Shown here: one piece after another, positions 14,466 to 20,726 of the stretch | Layout: each line of letters opens with the position of its first letter | How positions within the stretch are numbered: position 1 is the stretch's first letter | NCBI GenBank assembly: GCA_013202925.1 | Contig: JABMRA010000083.1 | Location: forward strand, 1 to 20,726 | Length of the DNA: 20,726 bases | Direction: 5' to 3' | Source: Candidatus Omnitrophota bacterium | GTDB lineage: Bacteria > Omnitrophota > Gorgyraeia > Gorgyraeales > Gorgyraeaceae | Position numbers and translations under genes: made by a program | Notes under the pieces: model-generated | Seen by the model: the letters and a program-made list of their open reading frames with translations, nothing else | Database searches by the model: none | Told to the model about the DNA's origin: nothing

Positions 14466-15239
14466 TCAGCGCTTCACCAGAAATATATGCGGTCGCGATG
14501 TCATGGGATTTTCTTTGACGATGACGACTGTCTTGTAGACCTCCTCTATTGTCCTGTAATCCAGGACCTCTTTAGGCGTCCCGCGCTTTTTTATAGCGCC
14601 GTCACTCAATAAGATCAAATCATCGCAATATTCAGAGGCAAGATTTAGATCGTGCAGTATCGTCACGATAGTCAGTCCAGCATCCTTATTTAATCTTCTC
14701 AAAAGAGAAAATATCTCTATCTGATGGCTTATGTCCAGATGCGTTGTTGGTTCATCCAAAAACAGGATCTGCGGTTTCTGCGCAAGCGCCTTTGCGATAA
14801 TGACGCGCTGCCTTTCGCCGCCGCTCAGCTCATCTATAAACCTGTCTCTCAGGTGCATCGCGTCCACGCATTCCAGCGCCTCAAAGGCCACCATCAGATC
14901 CTCCTTTGATTCAAGCCCCAACCTGCTTATATAGGGTGTACGCCCCATAAGGACCACATCCAGCACCTTGAACGGAAAGGTAAACAGTGAATCCTGCGGG
15001 ACCACAGCGACCGTCCTTGCCATCTCCTTCAGGGTAACATCTTCCATACTTTTCTTTTGCAGATATATCTCACCCTTAAAAGGCCTTAGCACCTTTGTGG
15101 CCGTGCGCAAAAGGGTCGATTTGCCCGAACCATTCGGACCGATTATGCCGATGAAACTACCCGGGTCTATACTAAAGGTGATGTCCTTCAATATCTCAAC
15201 GTTTCCATAACCGCCTGAAACATGCAAAAAGTGCAGCAT
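14466..15239 (-). CDS. btuD: Vitamin B12 ABC transporter, ATP-binding protein
   Basis: This is the ATPase subunit of a type II (FecCD-type) ABC importer. From the chosen start the protein is 257 aa. Walker A is GPNGSGKST (34-42), the Q-loop is VPQD (Q82), the signature is LSGGERQRV (138-146), Walker B is ILFLDEPT (158-165), and the H-loop histidine is H196. The start at 15239 overlaps the btuC stop by one base (TAATG), which implies translational coupling and gives the normal family N-terminus. A longer in-frame opening to 15404 would run into btuC coding sequence and is not credible. The substrate is assigned as cobalamin from cobO, the riboswitch and btuB nearby. By sequence alone a siderophore or heme importer would be possible. 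Confidence 0.92.
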   Translation of the reverse strand: MLHFLHVSGGYGNVEILKDITFSIDPGSFIGIIGPNGSGKSTLLRTATKVLRPFKGEIYLQKKSMEDVTLKEMARTVAVVPQDSLFTFPFKVLDVVLMGRTPYISRLGLESKEDLMVAFEALECVDAMHLRDRFIDELSGGERQRVIIAKALAQKPQILFLDEPTTHLDISHQIEIFSLLRRLNKDAGLTIVTILHDLNLASEYCDDLILLSDGAIKKRGTPKEVLDYRTIEEVYKTVVIVKENPMTSRPHIFLVKR

Positions 15240-16210
15240 TATTTGAAATACACCTTTCTGGTCCTTCTCAAAATATAGATAAAAAACGGCACGCCCACAA
15301 AGGCAGTGACAACGCCTATGGGGAGTTCCCGCGGCGCCATGATGATCCTGGAAACAACATCGCACAGCAAAAGAAATACCGCGCCCATTAAAATAGAAGC
15401 CCATACAAGTATTCTATGATCAGGCCCCACGAGCCTCCTTGCGAGATGCGGCATCATGAGGCCTACAAAACCTATTATCCCGCACATTGAAACCACGACA
15501 CTGGTAACCAGCGCGGAAATCAATAGAAGTATCCCTTTCACCTTCTCTACGTCTACACCGAGATGCATGGCCTCTTCTTCTCCCAGGGAGAGTGCGTTCA
15601 ATTCCTTTGAAAAAATAATAGTTACTAAAAATCCTGCCAGGACAACGACCGCCACAATAGCCACATGGAGCCCATTGTAGACCTGAAGATTTCCAAGGAG
15701 CCACCATATTATAGAATGTATCCTCGGGCTGTATGAATTTGAAATGAAAAACATAAGCATGCTTGAAAACAACGCGTTTACAAGTATCCCGGAAATGATC
15801 ATATTTTCCGGAGACAGCCTCTTGTCCACCCGCGCAAGACTGCATACAAGGACTATCGTAAGCCCTCCTCCTATAAAGGCCAGGGCATTCACTGCTATGC
15901 CTGTTGAAAAAAATAAAAGGCCGATGACCGCGCCCAGGCCAGAACCAGAAGAAACACCCAGGACGTAGGGCTCTGCCAGCGGGTTTCTCAGTACCCCCTG
16001 CAATATTACGCCTGCCAGGCTCAGGCCAGCGCCGGCTGCAATAGCAAGCATTATCCTGAAAAACCTTAACCTTAAAATATCCGCATACCTATTGGAAAGT
16101 ATCTGATCCAATGGTATCTTTGCCGGCCCCATCAAGCTGCTCAGAATACTAAGGACCGATAGGCATAAAATCAAGGTCAATATAAAATTTAGCGCCTTAA
16201 CTCTCTTCAT
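15239..16210 (-). CDS. btuC: Vitamin B12 ABC transporter, permease (FecCD family)
   Basis: This is the inner-membrane permease, which forms a homodimeric channel with BtuD. The 323-aa protein is very hydrophobic with about ten predicted helices. The FecCD hallmark LRLRFFRIMLAIAAGAGLSL (47-66) leads into LAGVILQGVLRNPLAEPYVLG. The conserved GFVGLMMPHLARRLVGPDHR segment is the cytoplasmic coupling region that docks on the ATPase. The length is normal for the family. The ATG at 16210 lies 14 nt inside the end of btuF, and the stop codon overlaps the btuD start. Assignment to cobalamin rests on the neighbourhood, as the family also moves siderophores and heme. Confidence 0.92.
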   Translation of the reverse strand: MKRVKALNFILTLILCLSVLSILSSLMGPAKIPLDQILSNRYADILRLRFFRIMLAIAAGAGLSLAGVILQGVLRNPLAEPYVLGVSSGSGLGAVIGLLFFSTGIAVNALAFIGGGLTIVLVCSLARVDKRLSPENMIISGILVNALFSSMLMFFISNSYSPRIHSIIWWLLGNLQVYNGLHVAIVAVVVLAGFLVTIIFSKELNALSLGEEEAMHLGVDVEKVKGILLLISALVTSVVVSMCGIIGFVGLMMPHLARRLVGPDHRILVWASILMGAVFLLLCDVVSRIIMAPRELPIGVVTAFVGVPFFIYILRRTRKVYFK

Positions 16211-16985
16211 AGAAGATCCTGTTAAGCTGTTCTATTGCTTCTGTCACTCTCGGGCCTGGCCTCAAAAATATATCCGGATCCAGATCCTTAAATATCCTGC
16301 CTTTTCTTACGGCGCTTATTGAGTCCGGCAGATCCCACTCCTTTGAAAATCCTATGATTATCATGATGTCGGGGTTCCGCTGGAGCATGACCTCGTAACT
16401 AAAAAGTGCTGCCTCGTCCTTCACGTCCCAGGCAATGTTGTCTCCGCCTGAAATCCTGATAACATCCCCTATAAACGACGACACAGTGACAAGCGGGTCA
16501 TTGTGCAGCTGCACAAATACCTTTGGCCGGGGTCTTCCTGTGTTTAGAGACGCCTTTCTGACCGCGCCCCTGATCTTTTTTACGATCAGCCCGGCCCGGG
16601 CCTCTCTATTAAACATGGCGCCGAGCCCTGTGATGCTGTTACATAACCCTTCTACTGTTTTCGGCGAGACCTTTATGATCCTCGCGCCTAATCCTTTTAG
16701 ATAATCCGCCTTATCACCTTCCATATCCGTATTCACCAGGATATAATCCGGCCTCAACAAGATGATCCTCTCGATATTTGGCTTATCAAACGTCCCGACA
16801 CGCTCTATGTCTTTGGCACCTTGGGGATAATTTGAATATTCATCCACGCCCACGACCGCCCCTGCCAGTCCAAGCTCAAACAGGATCTCTGTCGCATTCG
16901 GCGCAAGCGAGATTATCCTATGCTCGTCTGCCCTGCATTCTTGCGCAGCCATTAAAAATAAAACCAAAAGAATTATTCTTTTCAA
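16197..16985 (-). CDS. btuF: Periplasmic cobalamin-binding protein
   Basis: This is the substrate-binding component of the importer, of the two-lobed helical-backbone type. The 262-aa protein has a signal peptide (about 1-19, ending CRA before DEHR) with no clear lipobox, so it is probably soluble in the periplasm. RIISLAPNATEILFELGLAGAVVGV is the typical BtuF/FepB opening. RVGTFDKPNIERIILLRPDYIL, KVFVQLHND and the FLRPGPRVTEAIEQL end are further family features. The start is a TTG whose last bases overlap the cobO stop (TTGA). It has an AGGGGAG ribosome binding site 7 nt away, and a later ATG would remove the signal peptide. btuC begins inside its 3' end. Confidence 0.88.
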   Translation of the reverse strand: MKRIILLVLFLMAAQECRADEHRIISLAPNATEILFELGLAGAVVGVDEYSNYPQGAKDIERVGTFDKPNIERIILLRPDYILVNTDMEGDKADYLKGLGARIIKVSPKTVEGLCNSITGLGAMFNREARAGLIVKKIRGAVRKASLNTGRPRPKVFVQLHNDPLVTVSSFIGDVIRISGGDNIAWDVKDEAALFSYEVMLQRNPDIMIIIGFSKEWDLPDSISAVRKGRIFKDLDPDIFLRPGPRVTEAIEQLNRIFYEES

Positions 16986-17494
16986 TACTCCACTCCCCTT
17001 CTTGCGTCCACCTTGCCTCTAAAGGGATGCTTCTTCTCAAACATAATCGTTACGTAATCCGCGTAGCCTTCCATGGTCGAGATATCGCCTCTGCCTGTGA
17101 GGACAAGTTCGACCTTTTTAGGGGCTGACTTCAAGAACCGCAGAAATTGCTTTTCATTGATAAAGCCCTGATCCACGACATTGATGATCTCATCCAGCAC
17201 TACCATGTCGTATCTTTTACCCAAAACAGCTTTCCCTGCCTTTTCAAAATCCTTTTTGATCCGCGCCTTTAATTTTGCAGGGGAAACATCCTCAAACATG
17301 GGATGTGACTGCGCAAAGGTCACCAGCCTGACGCCTTTCAGCTTCTTCAGGGCAATCTGCTCGCCGCATAAAAGCGCCTTTGGCTTCAGAAACTGAAACA
17401 CGCAGACCTTTAGCCCCTGGCCGCTCGCCCGCATTGCCAGGCCAAACGCCGCAGTGGTCTTGCCTTTGCCATTACCTGTGTATATGTGTATCAT
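16982..17494 (-). CDS. cobO: Cob(I)alamin adenosyltransferase (CobA/CobO/BtuR type)
   Basis: The enzyme transfers the adenosyl group of ATP to cob(I)alamin or cobinamide to make the coenzyme form, in the cytoplasm. The 170-aa protein has the family's P-loop GNGKGKTT (7-14) near the N-terminus. VVLDEIINVVDQG follows, then LVLTGRG and the C-terminal HPFRGKVDARRGVEY typical of this class. The length is close to the family norm. The ATG at 17494 is one base after the stop of the upstream membrane-protein gene, and the stop overlaps the btuF start. Its place directly before btuFCD points to salvage: imported corrinoid is adenosylated. No corrin biosynthesis gene is in the window. Confidence 0.94.
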   Translation of the reverse strand: MIHIYTGNGKGKTTAAFGLAMRASGQGLKVCVFQFLKPKALLCGEQIALKKLKGVRLVTFAQSHPMFEDVSPAKLKARIKKDFEKAGKAVLGKRYDMVVLDEIINVVDQGFINEKQFLRFLKSAPKKVELVLTGRGDISTMEGYADYVTIMFEKKHPFRGKVDARRGVEY

Positions 17495-17495
17495 A

Positions 17496-17987
17496 TTAAA
17501 ATGCGAGTCTTCCCAATAAAGTCAATGTAGTTACTATTATCGCTGCTATTACGACACCCAATGTCGCCGCTATAAAAGTCGGCAGAAAATGCATGCGTAA
17601 AAGCGATGCGATCAGGCACCCTGTCCACACGCCAGTGCCTGGAAAAGGTATACTTACAAAAAGCATGAGGCCCAGGGCCTCGTACTTATCAATAAGGCCT
17701 GACCGCCTCTTTGCCCTTGCAAAAAGCCAGTCAAAAAATCGCTTCATGGCCCCGGTCCTGCTCAGTCTCTTTGAAACCGGCTCCAGCAAAAAATATATCG
17801 GGGCAATGGGTATAAGGTTTCCTAGTATGGAATAAAACACCGTGCTTGCCACGCCCTCTTTCAATACCAAGATCCCTATGGGGATGGACGCCCTGAGCTC
17901 TGTAACAGGCAGGGTGGCCAGAAACAGGATCACTGTCTTTTGCGATAATCCCAGAGAATAAATAAGCTCAACTATCTTTTCCTGCAC
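17496..17987 (-). CDS. Small multi-drug export family membrane protein (COG2426-like)
   Basis: The protein is 163 aa, with several hydrophobic segments, and resembles the family named small multi-drug export protein (Pfam Sm_multidrug_ex). LPVTELRASIPIGI near the N-terminus, the GNLIPIAPIYFLLEPV segment and FVSIPFPGTGVWTGCLIASLL are the recognisable features. A GTG at 17987 is preferred because GGGGGAG lies 5 nt upstream. The longer version from GTG 18011 has no such site and reaches deeper into pcm. The gene overlaps pcm by 20 nt and is 1 nt from cobO, so all three are probably co-transcribed. Transport of drugs has not been shown for most members. A link to corrinoid handling is suggested only by position. 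Confidence 0.8.
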   Translation of the reverse strand: MQEKIVELIYSLGLSQKTVILFLATLPVTELRASIPIGILVLKEGVASTVFYSILGNLIPIAPIYFLLEPVSKRLSRTGAMKRFFDWLFARAKRRSGLIDKYEALGLMLFVSIPFPGTGVWTGCLIASLLRMHFLPTFIAATLGVVIAAIIVTTLTLLGRLAF

Positions 17988-18645
17988 AGTTCTCCCCCCA
18001 TCCAAATTCACCTATCAAGGGCACGAAAACACAACCGCATACATCCCTTTCAGAAATCCTGCCCTTTTCCTTCTCCAAGACCAAAAGCCTCTGCGTAAAC
18101 CTGGAACCAACAGGCATTACCATCTTTCCGCCTTCCCGCAATTGGTCCAGGAGCGGCTGAGGCGCATCCTGCGAACTGGCGGTTACGATAATCTTGTCAA
18201 AGGGCGCGTGTTCCTGCCAGCCCAATGTCCCATCACCTGTCTTTATATGTATATTCTTATAACCAAACTCCTCCAGGACCTTGCCTGCCTTTTTTGCCAG
18301 GCCCTCTATGCGCTCTATTGAAAAGATCTCCCCTCCTAATTCAGCAAGTATCGCTGTCTCATAGCCGGAGCCGGTGCCGATCTCTAAGACCTTGTCATTC
18401 TTTTTAACGTCCAGGACCTGCGCCATGAGCGCCACCATATACGGCTGGGAAATGGTCTGCCCCTTGCCAATGGAAACAGGAAAATCGCCGTATGCCTCCA
18501 GGCGCATCGCAGGGTCTACAAATCTGTGTCGGGGGACCTTTCTAAAAACCGAAGTGACGTTTTTATCCCTGATGTCACGGCGCAGGAGCTGCTCGTCCAC
18601 CATCCTCTGCCGCAGGTATTCAAGGTTTTCTTCGGAGGGATTCAT
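17968..18645 (-). CDS. pcm: Protein-L-isoaspartate O-methyltransferase
   Basis: The enzyme uses S-adenosylmethionine to methylate L-isoaspartyl residues in aged proteins, starting their repair. The 225-aa protein has the PCMT-specific GQTISQPYMVALM (62-74), the SAM-binding motif I VLEIGTGSGYETAIL (86-100) and a GDGTLGW segment. DKIIVTAS and LREGGKMVMPVG follow in the usual order. The ATG at 18645 lies 26 nt inside the end of the upstream glycosyltransferase gene, without a strong ribosome binding site, suggesting coupled translation. The C-terminal tail overlaps the next gene. The call is firm. Confidence 0.95.
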   Translation of the reverse strand: MNPSEENLEYLRQRMVDEQLLRRDIRDKNVTSVFRKVPRHRFVDPAMRLEAYGDFPVSIGKGQTISQPYMVALMAQVLDVKKNDKVLEIGTGSGYETAILAELGGEIFSIERIEGLAKKAGKVLEEFGYKNIHIKTGDGTLGWQEHAPFDKIIVTASSQDAPQPLLDQLREGGKMVMPVGSRFTQRLLVLEKEKGRISERDVCGCVFVPLIGEFGWGENCAGKDS

Positions 18646-19321
18646 AGATAATAAATTTTACGAATCTGATCGTATCAAAAAAGGGATTGATCTGGCTGGA
18701 TTCACCCTGATAGATCGAATCTATCTCCACGGACGATATGCCCAGACCATGCCTCTTGGCCTCAAGGAGCATTTCGGATTCTATCTCATATTTCGTTGTC
18801 CTTAAAGACATCCGCTCAATGGCCCTTCTGGACAAAAGCCTGTACCCGCACTGCGAATCCTCTATCTTTTCGCCGAGGATAAGGGATATCACAAAGGACA
18901 TAAATACATTGGTGCAGCGCCTGAGAAAGGGCATCCTTTTGGGATTATGCATCCTGTTGCCAAGCACAATATCCGCGCCTGAGGCCTTATATTGTTCTAT
19001 AAACTTATCTATCTCTGCCAGGTCATGCTGGCCGTCGCCGTCCATTGTAATAACGATATCGCATCCGTTCTCCATGGAATATTCCAGGCCTTCCTTTATG
19101 CATCGGCCTTTGCCGACATTTTTGGAATGCACTACGAGCTCCGCCCCGAACTTGTTTGCGTCTACTATGGTATGATCGTGAGAACCATCGTCTACGACCA
19201 CGGCCCTGAATGCCCTTGCCCTTAGGTCCCTCACGATAGAGCCAATGGTAGATACCTCATTGTATGTGGGGATGACAATAAATACGCTCATACCGTTCCA
19301 GTTCTTTATATCGCTACTCAT
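18620..19321 (-). CDS. Family 2 glycosyltransferase (DPM1/polyprenyl-phosphate type)
   Basis: This 233-aa GT-A fold enzyme has VIPTYNE (16-22), the nucleotide-binding VVDDGSHD (42-49), the metal-binding DGDGQHD (94-100) and a late SQCGYRLLSR segment with YEIESEMLLEAKRHG. These are hallmarks of dolichyl/undecaprenyl-phosphate mannose or glucose synthases. It has no C-terminal membrane helices, so it would act at the cytoplasmic face. The start at 19321 overlaps the upstream stop codon as ATGA. A longer reading from 19372 would lie within the acyltransferase gene, and another in-frame ATG occurs at 19291. Donor and acceptor cannot be told from sequence. The acyltransferase and diacylglycerol-type glycosyltransferase upstream suggest a role in envelope lipid or glycan synthesis. 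Confidence 0.87.
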   Translation of the reverse strand: MSSDIKNWNGMSVFIVIPTYNEVSTIGSIVRDLRARAFRAVVVDDGSHDHTIVDANKFGAELVVHSKNVGKGRCIKEGLEYSMENGCDIVITMDGDGQHDLAEIDKFIEQYKASGADIVLGNRMHNPKRMPFLRRCTNVFMSFVISLILGEKIEDSQCGYRLLSRRAIERMSLRTTKYEIESEMLLEAKRHGLGISSVEIDSIYQGESSQINPFFDTIRFVKFIIYESLRRKP

Positions 19322-20199
19322 AGCACAAACGCGTCCACAGGCGCCTCCCAAAATTTTCTGAATACAAGCCACTGTTCCGGATATGCCATGATATATTTTT
19401 CCATTATAGACACAAAGGTCTCTGTTGATCGCTTCACGATCTCTTCGTTCGTAACGCCTGGCATCTCTTTTACATATATAGGTTTCTCAAATATCAATTT
19501 GTACTTATGCCTGCCGTCTCTTATAGTAAAACCCGGCACGATCGCTGAATTCGTCTTCAAGCCAAGCATGGCCGGGCCTTTTGGTATGCTCGTAGGTACG
19601 CCAAAAAAATCCAGCATTAGCCCGGACCCTGTAAAATCCCTGTCGCCCGCCAATGCCAGTATGCCGCCTCTCAACAGGACCGAAACGCAGCGTTTCATGA
19701 TAGAATTTGCCTTGATCGCCTTCAGGCCTTTTTCCTCTCTCTGCCTGATAAAAAATTCATTTATATTTTTATGCCTGTGGCTAAGGACAACGGCGGATAT
19801 GTCATATCCCTTTATGCCCATTGTAACCCCGCCTAATTCCCAATTTCCTATATGACATGTAAGGACAATAACACCCATCTTCTGCTTCAGGACCCCTTCT
19901 ACGTTCTCGAGCCCCACGATCTCGACCTTTTGATCAATGTTATCCTTGTTAAGCCGCGGCATTCTAAGAAAATCTACAAAATACAGGCCAAAATTCCTAA
20001 ATACCTTTTGCGCCAAGGCCCGGCATTCTGCAGCATCCTTCTTGAGCACTATGCTTAGGTTTCCGGCAACGGCCTCCCTGTCTTTTTTTGAAACAAAATA
20101 ATGTATATCGCAAAACCTTTCTGCCAGCCAGTACGCGGCCCTCAGGGGCAATGCATTCGCAAGAAAATATCCGGTTTTATATAAGATATAGAAAAACAT
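19318..20199 (-). CDS. Lysophospholipid/lipid A acyltransferase family protein (LpxL/HtrB-like)
   Basis: Members transfer a fatty acyl chain to lipid A precursors or related lipids at the inner membrane. The 293-aa protein has an N-terminal hydrophobic segment (about 1-30), the catalytic HxxxxE motif as H116-IGNW-E121 and the GDRDFTGSG motif (185-193). PKGPAMLG (206-213) and a YPEQWLVFRKFWE-type ending, close to the lipid A family's P-QW-W motif, complete the pattern. The length is slightly below E. coli LpxL. The ATG at 20199 has no clear ribosome binding site and lies just after a palindromic repeat. The stop overlaps the next start (ATGA). It could act on lipid A or on another glycolipid, and I do not assign a specific step. 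Confidence 0.87.
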   Translation of the reverse strand: MFFYILYKTGYFLANALPLRAAYWLAERFCDIHYFVSKKDREAVAGNLSIVLKKDAAECRALAQKVFRNFGLYFVDFLRMPRLNKDNIDQKVEIVGLENVEGVLKQKMGVIVLTCHIGNWELGGVTMGIKGYDISAVVLSHRHKNINEFFIRQREEKGLKAIKANSIMKRCVSVLLRGGILALAGDRDFTGSGLMLDFFGVPTSIPKGPAMLGLKTNSAIVPGFTIRDGRHKYKLIFEKPIYVKEMPGVTNEEIVKRSTETFVSIMEKYIMAYPEQWLVFRKFWEAPVDAFVL

Positions 20200-20211
20200 A
20201 CGATTTCACAT

Positions 20212-20310
20212 CGTCATTGCGAAACGTCTTGCAGAGACTATTAATGAAGCAATCTCATAAAAAGCGGGATTGCTTCGCAATATCGATAAGAAAGCCTCCT
20301 CGCAATGACG
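20212..20310. repeat. MITE-like palindromic repeat
   Basis: The ends are a perfect 10-nt inverted repeat, cgtcattgcg (20212-20221) and cgcaatgacg (20301-20310). Inside, gaagcaatc (20246-20254) is complementary to gattgcttc (20268-20276). The words CGTCATTGCGA and GAAGCAATC are those of a palindromic intergenic repeat known from many unrelated bacterial genomes. It fills most of the 128-nt gap between two lipid-related genes and would fold into a long hairpin in RNA. No transposase gene is in the window. Confidence 0.8.
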
Positions 20311-20327
20311 CATAATTTGGACAGCAA

Positions 20328-20726
20328 TTATACACCCAATACCAGCCGGGCAATGTCCATCGCCGCATTCGGCTTTTTTAATTCACTGGAGCGCTTTCGC
20401 ATCTCGTCCAGCTTTGTGGTATTCAAAAGCAGTTCCTGCACAAGCACGGCTATATCCTCGCTGTCCTCTGCCTTTACCGCAACGCCCTGCCGTAAAAGAA
20501 ACTCTGTATTCTTTGCCTCCTGCCCGGGTATTGGATGCACGATGACCATAGGCAGGTCCTTGGACAGCGCCTCAGCAGTCGTAAGGCCTCCTGGCTTGGT
20601 TATGACAATACTGGATATCTCCATCAATTCGTCCACATTGTCAACATGGCCGAATACGAGAAACTTTCTCCTGTACCTTGCGGCCCTCCTGGACAGCGTC
20701 TTCTCAAGTTTTTTATTCGTGCCGCA
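20328..20726 (-). CDS. Glycosyltransferase, MGDG synthase/MurG-like, C-terminal part
   Basis: Only the last 132 codons are inside the window; the gene runs off the right edge, with the reading frame open to the end. Visible features are CGTNKKLEKTL, then VFGHVDNVDELMEISSIVIT and KPGGLTTAEALSKDLPMVIV, with a conserved PIPGQEAKNTEFLL. This pattern is characteristic of the C-terminal, donor-binding lobe of the GT28-type diacylglycerol glycosyltransferases (MGDG synthase, UgtP) and is related to MurG. It would transfer a sugar from a nucleotide donor to a lipid at the membrane. The GTG at 20636 is not taken as a start because the conserved region extends upstream of it. Confidence 0.85.
   Translation of the reverse strand, partial: CGTNKKLEKTLSRRAARYRRKFLVFGHVDNVDELMEISSIVITKPGGLTTAEALSKDLPMVIVHPIPGQEAKNTEFLLRQGVAVKAEDSEDIAVLVQELLLNTTKLDEMRKRSSELKKPNAAMDIARLVLGV

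Noticed and set aside
15240..15404. Upstream in-frame extension of the btuD reading frame
   Set aside because: It lies wholly inside btuC in another frame, has no family similarity, and the start at 15239 gives the normal ABC ATPase N-terminus with a TAATG junction.
17988..18011. Longer start (GTG at 18011) for the small export-family protein
   Set aside because: The GTG at 17987 has a GGGGGAG ribosome binding site at good distance. The longer form has none and overlaps pcm more.
19322..19372. Longer start for the family 2 glycosyltransferase
   Set aside because: The extra residues lie inside the acyltransferase gene and do not resemble the family. The ATGA overlap at 19318-19321 is the more natural start.
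20327..20332. Perfect TATAAT on the minus strand before the acyltransferase
   Set aside because: It overlaps the stop codon of the upstream gene, and no good -35 box lies 16-18 nt away (the best is TTGCCC at 15 nt). It may be chance.

Overview
Every convincing gene in this window lies on the minus strand, so transcription runs from high to low coordinates. The sequence looks like a Gram-negative, diderm bacterium: it has an LpxL-type acyltransferase, a TonB protein, a TonB-dependent outer-membrane receptor ending in Phe, and a periplasmic binding-protein ABC transporter. The gene families, moderate GC, strong AAGGAGG ribosome binding sites and abundant small intergenic hairpins would fit an uncultivated PVC-type lineage such as Candidatus Omnitrophota. 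That placement is inference from general resemblance and could not be tested here.

In transcription order, positions 20726-14466 form one tightly packed gene train. It holds the 3' end of an MGDG-synthase/MurG-like glycosyltransferase, a spacer with a MITE-like palindrome, an LpxL-like acyltransferase, a DPM1-like family 2 glycosyltransferase, protein-L-isoaspartate methyltransferase (pcm), a small-multidrug-export family membrane protein, cob(I)alamin adenosyltransferase (cobO/btuR) and a vitamin B12 ABC importer (btuF, btuC, btuD). From the acyltransferase onward the genes overlap or are 1 nt apart. A new promoter (TTGACA-17-TATAGT) follows btuD and drives a cobalamin riboswitch with an intrinsic terminator, then the TonB-dependent receptor btuB (12037-14028). 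The riboswitch supports B12 as the ligand of the receptor and, by association, of the ABC importer. A tonB gene (11294-11941) follows with its own promoter, placed so close to the ATG that the mRNA should be essentially leaderless. A 39-nt near-perfect palindrome sits just upstream of that promoter.

Positions 11286-9081 hold the heat-shock operon groES-groEL, with a sigma70-type promoter, a CIRCE (HrcA) operator and a strong terminator. Positions 8918-5030 hold a three-gene unit: a MoxR AAA+ ATPase, a DUF58 protein and a TgpA-like multi-spanning membrane protein. In the last of these the expected transglutaminase core is missing and a Big_2-like Ig domain sits in its place. Positions 4972-204 hold a promoter, a GuaB3-type IMP dehydrogenase-family protein and dnaE, the DNA polymerase III alpha subunit. 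A further candidate promoter at 80-109 points out of the left edge.

The best candidates for new biology are the TgpA-like protein without its catalytic domain, the palindrome plus leaderless promoter at tonB, and a two-hairpin element that occurs twice directly downstream of intrinsic terminators. Further points are the dispersed CTTCTGT-type and GGCGGAT-type intergenic repeats, and the split control of B12 uptake, in which only the outer-membrane receptor has a riboswitch.
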